64,000 nt of DNA from the NCBI RefSeq assembly GCF_964340395.1, contig NC_135563.1, positions 186,001 through 250,000 of the forward strand, written 5' to 3'. The position numbers were made by a program, and so were the translations under genes. The stretch's first letter is position 1; every line of letters begins with the position of its first letter. The notes under the pieces are model-generated. The model did no database searches, was not told where the DNA came from, and was given only the letters and a program-made list of their open reading frames with translations. This document shows, piece after piece, positions 23,026 to 36,300 of the stretch. This DNA is from Glandiceps talaboti. Lineage: Eukaryota; Hemichordata; Enteropneusta; Spengelidae.

Positions 23026-26000
23026 ATAATCGATGGGTGTCCGGTACCTGGACTGACCTCATATTTGCTGCTGGCAGTAAAGTACTACGTACCACTGCAG
23101 TGGCCTGACCTTGACCAACAGAATTTTCCTGACCTGTGTAGTGGGGATAAGTTCCAAGTTAATTTACAGGTTTTTAAAAGCATAAAGTTTAGACAAAATT
23201 ACATTTTCCTTAGAAGGCAACATTTTGGGGCAATTAATGGCAATTACGATTTGGCAAAGGACAAATGGCCACATTTTAGACCAAGCATAATCGAATATAA
23301 TGCAAAGTGTACCCATTTTAAACTCTTTAGTTCGAAAAAAACCCTGACCTCATTTTAGACCAAAGGGCTACCAAATGAACCCAAAAGGGCAGCACATAAA
23401 TTTATACCCAAATAAGGGAGTAGCCCCCCCCCCCCCAATATCTGTCTGAACGACTCGCATCACAAACGAGTAAGGTTAACATGCCAAATACATTGTTCTG
23501 TAATGATTTATAAAGTTGTTGATGACATTCCCTGAAAACAATATTTTCAATGCGCCTTACTATATTTGTAATATTATTTCAAAATCGCCGCTGTTTTCAA
23601 ACCATCATAGACTTTCACAACATACTGTAACTGGCCGTTCAGCAAATTCATGTAACATAATGTAATACACTGTGGGTCCAAAAAAATGTATCAGATCACG
23701 AAGTGTTTAGTAGTAGTACTTGTACACTATATGCAGCAGTACATTGACAGGTAGAACTATTTTGATTATACAGTGTTGCAAAGTTTACTGAAAAGATTAT
23801 TGATTTTTTTCAACACAATTTCTCTTCCACTGAAGTTTAGACAACATTTAGTTGTACTCTCATGTAAACGTTGTTGATCATGCATGAGATGTCGCACTGA
23901 CCTTGTTTCCTTGACATCCGCCGGATGAAACTGGGTCAAGGGTTAAATTCACCAAGAACACTTTTGCTAGTGACATGGTTAGTCTTGTTTTGCCGCGTAA
24001 TCGTCAAATATTTTCCAGATAATCATGAATTAATTTCTTAATTTACACTTTGGGCATTTTAGTTGTGTCTGATAACCAGCCACCTTGAAAACTGTGTACT
24101 CACTTTATTTCATTTTCTCTTGATTGGGTACATTACCATCCACACAGTAACACAAAGCAGTTTCATTGTCTTTCAAAAAGTACCCGTCCCACGTGTACTG
24201 AAGGCTTACTGTACATGTGGCATGGTACCTTATCGTCTACAACTACTTTTGCATTGTAAAATAGAATTTGAACATACTGAAGAGAACTATGGCTAGGCAC
24301 GTCTTACAGAGCAAATTATTGTTTTATCTATTTATTTTTTGTTTTGATGTATTGACTGTACTGTGTTGTCTATATGAACCTGTATTTCCTATGATGCAGT
24401 AATTTTCCAGGTAGACACAACAATGGCAATGGTACACTGAATTACAACATCAAAGTTGCATATTTTTTATGTTGATTGCGACAATGGAACATGTATCAAA
24501 ATAAAAGCAATCAACTCTCAGTAGTCTGCTTGAAAGCAAGACAAATACTACGCATTATTGTTCTAAAAAAAGATTATTATCATGAAGCTGACTTGTCTTC
24601 TTTATATCAGTTCAAACAAAATTTGCGATTTCACTTTGATTATGGGCCACACCCGGGGGAACTCATAAATTCATCAGGGAACCCAGTAACATTTACATCC
24701 TCAAATTGATGTCATAAAAATCTCAGACCTGTCACCATGCACCAGCACAATGTGCTGGTACCGGTAACATGCGCTGATCAGCAGACACTCCGAAAAAACA
24801 CTGTATAACATTCGCCCCTTGCTGATTTAAGTCATTGATGATTTTAGTAACTTAATGTAAATTAATGATTATTCCACGTCGTTGGCAAAGTCATGTATAT
24901 AAACAATACATTTGTAAGCTGGTGAGTTGGTTTCTATCATTGTCTATCTCACTTGTATGTGATGTGTGTACCGCATGCACACATAGCTACAATGTATTCA
25001 ATTCTAGTGATGTCATTCGCCTTGCGTGCACACAGTGTAACAGTCGCCATATTTCTCGCACTCGACGCCTCGTACGCCTCATGATTGAGAATTTCTGGAT
25101 AATTTATCAATATTCCTGTAAAAATGAATGCCACTTGTTACCAATGACATGAATGATATCAGTGTCTATTATCATTTGAATTTGGGACCCAGAAATACGT
25201 ACATAAGCATGTACGCACATCAAATTGTCACAATACTACAATGTCAGTTGGAGAGCAGCAGACGATCTTCGAAACTGTCGGATTTTGAATTTCTATCCAT
25301 ATACAAACGATATACATTTTTTGTACAGTATGTCAACTTGTACTCAAATGTATGTGTACACATTTGGAGATTTTGTGATGAAACACTGAACCAAGTTGTG
25401 TAGATCAATTTCTCAAGGACTGCTGGTATTTTAGGTATTTACAATTTATTCTGGTGATTTGAGAGTTTTAGAATTGCATAACTTTGATACAGATAATTTC
25501 AAAAATCATGAAACTTTGTCACAACAGATATCAACAACCCATACATTCAAACAGCAATGATGTTTTTCCTAATTTTAATTTTTAAAAGTGTTAAATGTCT
25601 AATTTTTTAAAACATCCACATAATATGGTTATTTTGGTTACCAAAGAAACTGAGGTTCATTAAATGACCACTTTTTTTGAATTCAGCATGACAAACTACC
25701 CTTGGTAGTGGGGTCAATGTGCAAATAAAAAGATATTTATCAGATTTATAATGTTATTTGTGAGATGAATGTGTAGATAATGAAAACATAATTTTCATGT
25801 CTACCATGTTTCCATGGAAACAGCTATCAAATTTATACAATTTATGTTACACCAGGTAGCACTAACTCATACATGTCTAACACAAGGACATTTTTTGACT
25901 GTATTATCTTTTTTTTCAATGTTTTGTCAACTTTTGGAAAAATGATTAACAAATGATGGTGATTTTAGTTACCATGGCAACAGATGTTCATAAAATGACC

Positions 26001-26217
26001 CCTTTTTTTGAACGTAGCATAACAAACTACCCCAGGTAGGGTGATTAATATTGAAATAAACATGATTATCATAAAAATTATGATTTCTATATAATATTTA
26101 TTCAATTATTTAAACTTTATTACAGACCCATGGTCCAGAGAAGAACAAAAACATACCACAAGACAGCTTAATTTTTACATAACAGACAAATACAAACAGA
26201 AAAATATTACAAAAGGT
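23026..26217. other. BNIP3 intron sequence without recognised genes
   Basis: Contains a poly-C tract at 23424-23436 and, at 25620-26060, two diverged copies about 335 bp apart of a segment with a GTTACCA.GG/AAA start and AACAAACTACCC. No credible exon was seen on either strand. Confidence 0.5.
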
Positions 26218-27025
26218 ATTATTTTAAAAATACCGCCGATGGCGTTGTAGCACAACTGTATAGTTGTTCAAAATGTTTATCAATATGCCAGTCCATGCTA
26301 ACAATAGGTGTTCATTTGCTGAATCCAATTGCCTATCCAATAATGTTGCTATCTTTGCAATATACATGACCATTTGTCTGTTGCTGTGGGTGTGGTCATG
26401 TTGCTAGATGTAGTTGCATACATTTCTGAATGTTTTTGTTCACCTGTGTATGAATTCCTGATATTATCTTTGCAATATATGTGATCATTTGGCTGTTGCT
26501 ATGGGCGTGGTCTTGCTGCTAGGCAGATTTACATACATTTTTTGAATATTTATTCAATTGTCTATTAATCCCCATTGTTATCTTCACAATTATATGTCAT
26601 CTTTTGGCTGTTGCTATGGGCATGATGTTGTTGCTAGGCACATTTTCATACATTTTTTGAATGTTTATTCATTTGTCTTCCAATTCCTGTTTCTTGTCTT
26701 TGTGTTATACATGATTATTTGGTTGTTGCTATGGGCGTGGTGATGTTGGTAGGCAAATTTACATACATTTTTTGAATGTTTATTCAATTGTCTATTAATC
26801 CCCATTGTTATCTTGGCAATATATGTGATTGTTTTGCTGTTGCTATGGGTGTGGTCTTGTTGCTAGGCACATTTGCATACATTTTTTGAATGTTATATTC
26901 ATTTGTCTTTCAATTCCTGTTGTTACCTTCATAATATACGGGATCATTTGGCTGTTGCTATGGGCGTGGTCTTGTTGCTAGGCAAATTTACATGCATTTT
27001 TTGAATGTTTATTCAATGCCTTCTT
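26218..27025. mobile_element. Helentron-like family A copy, 5' part with five to six core units
   Basis: It opens with AAAATACCGCCGATGGCG and TAGCACAACTGTATAGTTG. A tandem core of about 120-130 bp follows, each unit holding GGCTGTTGCTATGGG, TTGTTGCTAGGC and TTTTTTGAATGTTTATTC. The right half of the element is absent. Confidence 0.8.
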
Positions 27026-27046
27026 ATGTTGTGTCTCCTTGTTGGA

Positions 27047-27437
27047 CGTGGCGTCATGATGGGTGAATGGTTAGCATGACCGGCTTGGAATCTACAGGCT
27101 TGGAATCTACAGGTTGCAGGTTCGAGCCCCGTCGCTGCCTGCTGTTTGTTTCTGAGTGGCGAAAGTCCTTTGGCAAGATTTGAACCACGACTGTGCCTCA
27201 GTCAACCCAGCTGTATAACTGGGGATGTAGGATGTAGGATGTACGTTGCAATGTGAAGGCTTTAATCCTATGCGCTTAAATGGCTGCAATGGATTGTATG
27301 CTCCCCGGGGAGTTGAGGAAGACTAAAGGGCCGTTGTGCCGTTCTGATCCGAGCCAGGGGTAATAATTGTAAAGCACTTTGAGCACGGTGTGGGAAAGTG
27401 CTATATAAGAAACCAACATTATTATTATTATTATTAT
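27047..27437 (+). mobile_element. tRNA-derived SINE
   Basis: The head has a pol III A box (TGGTTAGCATGACCGG, about 27069) and B box (GGTTCGAGCCC, about 27119), with a small CTTGGAATCTACAGG duplication between them. The body ends in a LINE-like tail, TGTAAAGCACTTTGAGC and AAAGTGCTATATAAG, then (ATT)n. Joining the flanks gives a sequence like 62700-62790 (TTGTGTCTGCTCGTTGGAC then ACATGCCTAGTC), so the SINE sits inside another dispersed repeat. Confidence 0.85.
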
Positions 27438-27599
27438 GGGACATGCCTACTCTTCATGATGACATGATGGAATAAACCATTCAACAACAAGCCATCGAAG
27501 ATGACACAGCCCCCGCAGTGGATGTTTGAGACTTAATATGATTTAATAGCTGTAATGACCGAGGAACAGTGTTTTAAGTTAAGGACAATGGTGGAGTCA

Positions 27600-27990
27600 C
27601 AAGAACATTTTATTCATTGTGCAGTGTCAATTTTAGGGATGGTGTACAATAAAAAGTCAAAATTACACAGACTGATGGTGTGTCTTGTGAACATGTACTT
27701 GCACCAGAGTCAGTAATCAAAAATTGGGGTGAACCTTGATGTATACTACCAACAATTGCAAATTTACCAAGGCAAGTCTGTTTTGGTGTTGGAGGACCTG
27801 GGTTTGTTTCTATATCACCTCCAAGCAGGAGCAACATCCTGGTGTAATAATTATAATACAAGTAAAGGTGAAGAATACAAGCGCAGCAGAAGGACAATAT
27901 CTTTGTTAATTTTACATTGATCATGTAGTGCACAGAATAAAAACTTCCTACAGACTGCCTGTATTGTTGGACACACATTCCCATGATTGT
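27600..27990 (-). pseudogene. LINE ORF fragment with 2A-like peptide
   Basis: The - strand frame reads a hydrophobic start and then MLLLLGGDIETNPGP (27793-27837), a complete match to the ribosome-skipping 2A consensus (D-x-E-x-N-P-G-P). KQTCLGKFAIVGSIHQGSPQ follows, where HQG.P.F resembles the start of a tegument/OTU-like cysteine protease fold, before the frame degenerates. 2A-like sequences at the start of LINE ORFs are known from CR1/L2-type elements of marine invertebrates. The rest of the element is missing. Confidence 0.65.
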
Positions 27991-28124
27991 TTTATTGCTA
28001 ATACCTAGTCAGTAATTTGAAATATAAACTAAGACAATTGAACTTTCTATTTCTAGTTCTTTCAAGTGTTTGTATCCTTGGTACAACTTATATTGTAGCG
28101 AGTTCTAGGACAAGTTTGTAATAA

Positions 28125-28229
28125 TGTATGTACTGTCCTATCACCTGTCTTTTATTTTATGTATGTACTGTCCTATCACCTGTCTTTTATTTTATGTATG
28201 TACTGTCCTATCACATGTGTTTTATTAGA
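28125..28229. repeat. Three-copy 35-bp tandem repeat
   Basis: The unit ATGTATGTACTGTCCTATCA plus CCTGTCTTTTATTTT is present three times with one substitution in the last copy. Confidence 0.95.
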
Positions 28230-28721
28230 TTTTGGTTGTTGTCTTTGCTTTTGTTCTCTTTGTGTTCTCTAGTTCTCTAGTGGTCTATGTTCAGACCAGC
28301 AGTTAATTTGGGACGGTGCCCAAATCCTACTTTAACCTCCTCAACTGAAGAGTGTTCTCGGGTTCTGAGAACTTTGTTATTGTATTTATGTCTGTTGTGC
28401 AAGGTGTGTGCCTTTGTTGTGTCTGTATGCTTGTAAACCAGTACAGGATCCAACAATTTACTCACTATCATCTATCTGCAAAAGATAACAAGAAAACATG
28501 CATTAGCCAAATCTGTACCATGCACTTAAGGTTGAGATGCAGGTTCGTTAGCTCATTTTTCCTCCATCACATTTCACAGTAAAGACAAGATAAATATACC
28601 ATTTTTTTCATTAATTATGTCGAGTCTTTGTATGAAGTTGTGGTTTCTGTGGTGATTTTTTACATTTTTAACCATATTATTGATCTGTACCCAAAAACTG
28701 TGTTTTTTGACGATTTTCACT

Positions 28722-29034
28722 TAAAGCTATTTAACTTTTACAAACAGTTGAATATAGTCCTCTTTTTGACTTCAAATGAAAGCTATGTACATAAACAAAA
28801 AAACGTTCCTCCGGATTTTTTATTTTGTCCCTCATTGTCTTGTTATAATCATCCAAAGTTGTATTTTTGTGTTTTTTGCATAAATTACCGCTTTTCACAC
28901 TTCTCAACGCAATATCTCTTGATTCCCTCAAAAACTAAACAATCCGGAGGAACGTTTTTTCGACACACTGTCTCCGAGTATTGTCTCCAAATTTGACGCA
29001 GCTGGGACGTTCTGACGCAAAGTTAAATAGCTTT
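28722..29034. mobile_element. Nested fold-back element 1
   Basis: Inverted arms AAAGCTATTTAACTTTT (28726) and AAAGTTAAATAGCTTT (29019), and AACGTTCCTCCGGATT (28803) with ATCCGGAGGAACGTT (28944), form a hairpin of about 310 bp within the TTAA element. Confidence 0.75.
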
Positions 29035-30337
29035 GAACTTCACACAGTATACAAAATAAAGAACGTAGAAAAATGCTAATTAACACAATTGGACTCCTTT
29101 CGCCCGACAAAAGCTTTCAAATTCGACAGACATTGCAACAGCTGTTTTCTGTGACTTGCAAATATGTTACTCAATCCTTGCCATTTGGTTGTGTACGTTG
29201 CTTTGCTACAGACATGAAGAAAATCGGGTATTTTAGGAGGGTCATGAAATGCTACAGATAGAAACGTGTTTGTTTCCCGCGATAAAGGTGTCAAGTCATC
29301 TATTATTCATCTACGGGTGGAGACTTTGGTTTAATCTTTTAATACGGTACGCGTGCCGTTCTCGAGTATACTTTCTGGTTTGGATTCAAAGCTCTTGCTC
29401 TACGCAGTTGGTGTTCGTGTTTTGATTCGAATATGGGCTACGTTCCATATTCCTGCTCATGTATTAGGCATTGCTACGTTGTTGGTGTTTCGTTGAAGAC
29501 ACACAATAAAAAAAGTTAATCCTTTCCCTGAAATCAAATTTCCACACCCTACACCGTACGACATCGGGAATGTTATACAAATTGTAAGGAGTGTTACAAA
29601 ACTACGGTATAAATAATGGTACTTGAACTCACGTCAACAGTTTTTCTTCCACTGCGAGTGACGTTTTATGATACTCGGAGTCGTAGTAGACATTACCTCA
29701 TTTATTTAAACTACTTGTACCTTCAAAATCTCCGTTTTATAACTTTAATAGCCTTGAGGATCGCTCGGTGCCAAATTCTTTGCCGTTTACGTTCAGACAG
29801 CGTCATCGTAGACGCAAATAAACAACGCAACGCACGTATACTACTACAGTACATGTGACTCGGTGTCGACGTGTCTCGAAAGTTCACGAAGGATCGAGCC
29901 GTGATAAGCCGATCGTTAGAGTGTGGTTGCCACACTCAATTTATAGGACCTTAACCCTAATAATATAATATAGTATGTGAAGAGGACGCTGTCAAAATCC
30001 ACCAACGCGAAAGTTCAAAGCTAGTCTACGGCCACGTTCTGTGAATCTTACAGAAACAGAAATGTAATACCCGGAAATCGCCGATGCAATGTCACGCATC
30101 TGACGTGAACTCTCAAGTCTCGAAGATAGCGTGGTTCATTTTCGATGCGCCAACGTGTTGAATCGTTTTATTTTTGTAAACATCAATTTTTTTCGATCGG
30201 CTAAAACAATTAGCCTGCAATACTGTTAGATATTCGAGATTTGTATGGTTTTTTTTTACATGCATGGTACTTGAAAACCGTCATCTAATACATCGCCGTC
30301 GCGTCGGGTACACTTGAAGGCTGTAGACTAGTGTAGT

Positions 30338-30545
30338 CACAGTCGCTTGTAAACTGTTATTCCTTTCCTAAATGGTTTTATTCTTGTCTATAACGGTCCT
30401 AATACAGAACAATGACGTTATTATGGGGATTGGCGATATTCTTATGAAATCGGTAGCAATGTCATACCCCCCCTCTCCCCCTACGTGTTGTATGTAACTT
30501 GTAAGTACCATTTAGGAAAGGAGTAACAGTTTACAAGCGACTGTG
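30338..30545. mobile_element. Nested fold-back element 2
   Basis: The 39-bp arms CACAGTCGCTTGTAAACTGT.. (30338) and ..ACAGTTTACAAGCGACTGTG (ending 30545) are near-perfect inverted repeats. The second copy of the host element (near 44020) lacks this segment, which shows it is an insertion. Confidence 0.85.
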
Positions 30546-32170
30546 CGGCTGTAGTGCAGTGTAGGCCGCTTCACTGTAACGTTTTTAGCCGATGCACTGG
30601 TCAAAGTCAACGTGCATAAGTCCAGGTTCAAAGGAGGTATTTTTTTACTTTTTATTGGTTATAACCAAATTTACCGAGTTTTATTGGTTTTGTACAACAA
30701 CACAGCTAAGAGATAATGTCACGTCAGTCATTGCACAGAGGCCTACCAGCTATGGCTCATTTGCATATGAAAAGACACTTCTGTAATCAACGTTCCTGTC
30801 AATCTTCTTTATGTATGCAAATCTTTGTACATAAACATTCAGGAATGAAACCATATAAAACACATATAGCGTTAGAGTTTTTTCATTTCAAATTTATTAA
30901 TGGAAAAAATGAACGATTTTCAAAAAATCTTTTAACCAAATGATGGCACATACCATGAAGCTTCATAATGAGCAAAAAAAAAAAAAAAGGCCAAAATTCA
31001 CCAACGAACCTGCATCTCATCCTTAAAAAAGTTTATCAGTAGCATAGATGTCATAAGTTGTATACCCATTAAATTAGAATTTTGGCGAAACTCAAAATGT
31101 GCTTGATAGAATTAAAGTGTATTTCACCTCTACAACTGTGATCTGTTTGTTCCTCATTGAGGTAAGATGTGACGTGACGCACCAAATCGTGGGAAATCAT
31201 GCTTTTTTTGGTGAAAATATGTCAATGTTATTCTATCTAAAAATAATTTCCATATTACCCAAGGACATTTTTACCTTAATACTGTGGATATGTAAGACAA
31301 GTTGTAAGTAAGTTAGACTTGTGAGACTCAAACATGATACTTGGACATTTTAAGTCCTTGCTGAGGGTGAAATATCAAGTAACAGGTAAAGATAATAATG
31401 TGGTAAGAGTTTCCATGGCACTCATGTTGTATTCAGTAAAAATTACTATTTCATAGGAGAAAGATTGTCTTTTTTTTTCACTCTGTTTCTGTGCACTTTA
31501 TGTGGACTGAAGGTGTTGGTAAGTGTATGAAAAAGCTTGTTTTTATGTATACAAAATTGTTACCATACCAATGAGTTATTTCTGTGCATAAAATAGACAA
31601 AAAGAGCATGCAAAAATATCAACATCTGTCAACTTTTGTCAACATGGCATGAGAAAATGGCATACTTATTTGGTCTTGTTAATTTTTGAAAATCCTTTCA
31701 TTTTGGGGTCATGTATGTCAAGGCTAAAAAATAGGTTGATAAAGTGACTATAGGGGTCTAAGTTAACGGTGTCCACAGGACCACCACTTTTCCATTTCGG
31801 ACCACCAAATTTTATTATATTTGTTTAGGAAGCGTGATAACTGCTTTGTTCGAAAAGATGACCAAAAGGAAGGCAAACAGTACTTCCGTATTTGTTCTCT
31901 AAAGCTAAGTTGAAATTGCTGTGTCATTACATCGCCCAGCTGTCATTCAAGCAACCGTTTCGCGTCGCCCACCTTCACGACGCACCAGTAACTAGTGTTA
32001 CTATGTTTCCCGGGTATCCATGAAACTAATACTACTTATCATGTATGACGTTCGGTAATACTATTGGATATCACCAACAATGGATACGTATAAATTATGA
32101 TAATTAACACCATCTAATGGTGCCATGTGGTTTTGGAATGATAATTGAATGTTGTGTCTGACTTAGCGTC

Positions 32171-32421
32171 GTGTTCAGGCTTGGTTGTGGGGCTTGAGAA
32201 TTTCATTCCAAACCACAGCCTAGTGAAACGCGGACGAGTAACGTACGTACACTCATTGATTCATCGTGTCCCTAAAATCATAAACTGGATAATGTATTCA
32301 GTTACTTTTGCATTACTTAGAAAATTCAACATCGATCGTGATTCTACGAAGTATTGCTACAACACATCGACGTGTCGATCTAGGGGCATGGACACGGCGG
32401 CCGGGGATATATACTGCAACT
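32171..32421. repeat. 251-bp tandem duplication, copy 1
   Basis: Runs from GTGTTCAGGCTTGGTTGTGG to ATATACTGCAACT. The adjoining copy 2 (32422-32445 plus 38819-39046) differs at about two positions. Both are open in one + frame, but I recognise no protein. Confidence 0.93.
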
Positions 32422-32445
32422 GTGTTCAGGCTTGGTTGTGGGGCT

Positions 32446-33218
32446 TGTTACGTAGAGCTTGAGTATTATCACTAATGTATTTGAATTAGTTTATTTTGTA
32501 CTCTGAATTCATTAACATATACAACTGTGTAGACGTCCACATGGATGCGCTATTATTATAATGACTCAAGAGACGTTAGATCTTTTGATTGGTCGAGAGT
32601 ATATTAATGTTGGGATAATGGGAAACTAATTAGAAAGAACAACGTCTCATGTTAGTGTAGAAGGCTAGAGTCAGACTTCGCCAGGACAACGGTGTGCAAG
32701 GTAGCAGTGACGCTTGGTCGACGTGTAATGGTCCGTCGGTGTTCAGCTATCCACGTGTACATGCTCTTCGTCGGAACTCAATGTGCATTGTTCACCTGTG
32801 CAAAATTTCCACACCCACCTTTGAAATAAGCGTGATATAACTACTACCTACTGGCAACGAGAAGTTTCCATGTTGGATGTATAGCCGTCACAGGTAAAGG
32901 CTTTTGTGTGAAAAACAGTACAGTTTGAGAATAGCGAACTCTAACATTCGTAAAGACGTATCGGACAATTTCTGTACACGTCACTTCGTCATTCCGACAC
33001 AAACCATCTGTTCAGCCGCCGTTTAAGACCAGCGTAGAGTCCAAAGAACACTAGTATAAGATAGATTAAGTTGAACTGTATCATTTTATAACCTCACTGT
33101 GTTGTATGTGATAATTTAGTGGCGATAAATAATTCTCAAGCTCAAAAACAAGAATATCTTGGTGTCTTTAGTTGCTGCTGTCTGTGTGCTTATGTTGCGT
33201 GAGATTCGATTCGTAACA
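32446..33218 (+). repeat. 5' LTR (773 bp)
   Basis: Begins TGTTACGTAGAGC and ends GATTCGATTCGTAACA, the TG...CA ends with inverted TGTTAC/GTAACA. I found no difference from the 3' LTR by eye. Confidence 0.96.
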
Positions 33219-33245
33219 TAATTGGGGGCCAGTCCGGGAACTTGA
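33219..33245 (+). promoter_or_regulatory. Candidate primer-binding site
   Basis: TGGGGGCCAGTCCGGGA starts a few bases after the LTR (about 33224). It begins with TGG, the complement of a tRNA CCA end. The tRNA species was not identified. Confidence 0.55.
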
Positions 33246-33353
33246 GCAATTACTAGTATTACTAGTTCAGTTAATTAATATATTTATAACTAAATTGTCC
33301 CGAATTTATTCAGTATTACGTTGTGGAAAATCGTATCATATCAGACAGCAACA

Positions 33354-36300
33354 ATGAGTGACATAGACCAATTCGTAACAACTCCAACCACTCAGGTTTT
33401 AGAGAAACTAAAGAAAATTGAGTTGCTAGCTGTTGTTAACAAATTACAGATTGAAGGCATTAAAGCCTCTATGACTAAGTTAGAACTCAAGAAAATTATT
33501 GTTGAATATTTTGTTGACGAGGATGTTTTTGGTGCAGAAGTGTTAGAGCATTATGTAGGAAAACCCACAGACGAAACGGAATTGAAAAGATTAGAAATGG
33601 AGTTAGCACTAAAACGGTTAGACCAAGAAAGAGAAAGAGAAATGAAAGTTCTAGAAATGGAAGAGAGAGAAAAAGAAAGGAAATTTGAGCTCGAAAGGCT
33701 TAGACTAAATTCTCCTTTGAATGTTTCACCCGGGTTATTCCCTACCACGTTTGTGCCTAGTAGAGAAGTTAGAATGGTTCCACCTTTCAATGAGCAAGAA
33801 GTTGATAAATATTTTCAACATTTTGAGAAAGTTGCTGAAAACCTAGAATGGCCTAAACAACATTGGCCTTTAATGCTTCAAAGTGTGTTGAAGGGTAAAG
33901 CCCAACAGGCATATTCTGCTCTCTCAGCAACTGCATGTGCTGATTTTGACCAGGTCAAAGCCGCCATTTTGAAGGCGTATGAACTTGTCCCTGAAGCATA
34001 TCGCCAAAAATTCAGGAGCTTGCGTAAACAGGATAATCAAACGCATGTTGAGTTTGCTCATGACAAAGAAGTTTATTTTGAAAGATGGTACAAATCAAAG
34101 GAAGTTAACGATGACTTCGGTAAATTTAAACAACTCATAATGATTGAAGAATTCAAAAGGTGTGTTCGTGATGATGTTAAAACATATCTTGATGAGAAAG
34201 ATGTAACAACCTTGTCACAGGCAGCGATGCTGGCTGATGATTTTGCATTGACCCATAAGTCAAAATTTTATGGTACAATGAGTTTCAGTAAACAAAAAAG
34301 AAAAGATAAGGAGAGTCAAAATTATGATTCAGAAGGTGATGAAAAGTCAAAAGTTTCATTCAAAGACAATAAAAGTAGTAATCGGCCGTTCACAGCTGGA
34401 GGTGGCCAGACAGAGAAATTCAAATCCAAAACTCCAACCTGCCATTATTGTAAAAAAGTAGGACATATTATGGCCGAATGTTGGAAGTTAAAAAGAAAGA
34501 ATGAATTGTTGCCCAATGCTCTTGTGTACTCACACAAGAGTGTTTTTGATAGAGCACCTGTTGTGAATAATTACATGAAATTTGATGTTCCTGAACCTAT
34601 TGAGAAAGTATCTGATTCTGTGCGTGAGGAATTTTTGCCATTTGTGTCAGAGGGTTATGTTTCTCTTAAGGAAAGCACTAGTCCCATGTCTATTAAGATT
34701 CTTCGTGATACTGGAGCGACTCAGTCTCTTTTGTTAGGAAATACATTAGAGTTTGGTGAGGAGTCTGCTACTGGTGAATCTGTTTTAGCTCAGGGCATTG
34801 AGGGCAGCTTTGTTAGTGTACCCCTGCATAATGTATACTTGAAATCAGATTTGGTTACAGGACTTGTGAAAGTAGGACTGAGGCCCAGCCTACCTGTTAA
34901 GGGTGTCTCTTTGTTGCTAGGCAATGACTTAGCTGGGGGCAAAGTTGTGTCAAGTGTCCAGATGACTGAAAAGCCTAGCACTTGTGAGAAAAACGATGAA
35001 GTTCAGGTAAATGGTTTAGATATATATCCCGCCTGTGTGATGACTCGGGGAATGGCTAAAAAGACCTTAGAGGTAGAAAATTCACAGGATAGTCTCATTG
35101 ATTTGTCTGAGACGTTTGTTTGTCAAGTAGATAATCATAGGGATGACCGTGAGGTCAAATGTGATGAGAAAAATGAAATGAAATCGGATTTGTCTTTATC
35201 AAGAAAACAACTAATTTCTGAGCAAGAGAATGATCCTGAAATTAAGACTATGAGGGACAAAGCCCTTGTAAAAGAGGAACTTGATAAAGTTCCAGTCGGA
35301 TACTATATTGATAACGGGGTGTTAATGAGAAAATGGCGCCCTTTAGAAGCCCCTGCAAATGAAGACTGGGTTGTAATACACCAAGTTGTTGTACCAAAGG
35401 TGTATAGGGGTGATATCCTTCATCTTGCCCACAAAGTTCCAATGGGAGGACATCTAGGAATAAACAAAACAGTTGACAAAGTTTTGAGACATTTCTTTTG
35501 GCCTGGTTTAAGACAAGATGTGTCCAACTTTTGTAAAACATGCCACACCTGTCAAATTGTCGGTAAACCAAATGTTGTGACTCCAGTGGCACCTCTTCAG
35601 CCAATCCCAGCTTTTGAAGAACCTTTTGGTAGAGTTATTCTCGACTGTGTTGGGCCCTTACCAATAACCAAATTGGGAAATCAGTATTTATTAACAATAA
35701 TGTGCGCAGCTACCCGATTCCCCGAGGCAATCCCTCTGAGAAATATAAAAGCACCAGTCATATCTAAGGCATTGATTAAATTCTTCACTTTTGTCGGTTT
35801 GCCCAAAGAGGTACAATCTGATCAGGGATCGAACTTCATGTCTGGTCTTTTCCAGCAAGTAATTTATCAACTGGGGGCAAAACAGATCAAATCTAGTGCT
35901 TACCATCCCGAGTCGCAAGGTGTGTTAGAAAGGTTTCATTCCACCTTGAAAACCATGATAAAAATGTATTGTTATGAGAATGAAAAGGACTGGGATGAAG
36001 GTATACCCTTGCTGTTGTTTGCTGCAAGAGAATCCGTCCAGGAATCTCTTGGATTTAGCCCATTCGAGTTAGTATTTGGTCACAGAGTAAGAGGGCCCTT
36101 GTCACTGATGAGAGAACAGTGGATGGATAGTAATACAACTCTTAACCTTCTAGACTATGTATCCAAGTTCAAAGACAGATTGTACCAAGCTTGCGAAATG
36201 GCTAAGAATAATTTGAAAACATCTCAGAAAAGAATGAAAGTCTGGTATGATAAGAAGGCCAGAACTAGAGTGTTTAAACCAGGTAACCAGGTATTAGTGT

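Larger units (their letters stand above)
28530..31022. mobile_element. TTAA-flanked DNA transposon, non-autonomous (Kolobok-like?)
   Basis: TTAA at 28526-28529 and 31023-31026 flanks inverted ends GGTTGAGATGCAGGTTCGTT and GGATGAGATGCAGGTTCGTT. TTAA duplications occur in piggyBac and Kolobok elements; ends starting GG fit Kolobok better. The 2.49-kb interior has no transposase ORF. A second, left-truncated copy lies at 43286-44519. Two fold-back elements are nested inside this copy. Confidence 0.82.

Noticed and set aside
22903-23358. A + strand ORF of 151 residues
   Set aside because: It is mostly the complement of the gag-like - strand reading and continues into non-coding sequence.
27047-27125. 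A functional tRNA gene
   Set aside because: A and B boxes are present but there is no matching acceptor stem, the spacing is enlarged by a duplication, and a SINE body with LINE-type tail follows.
32145-32462. A small + strand gene in the 251-bp duplicated unit (also 38847-39146)
   Set aside because: The frame is open in both copies but has no family likeness or splice evidence, and similarity between copies is explained by recent duplication, not selection.
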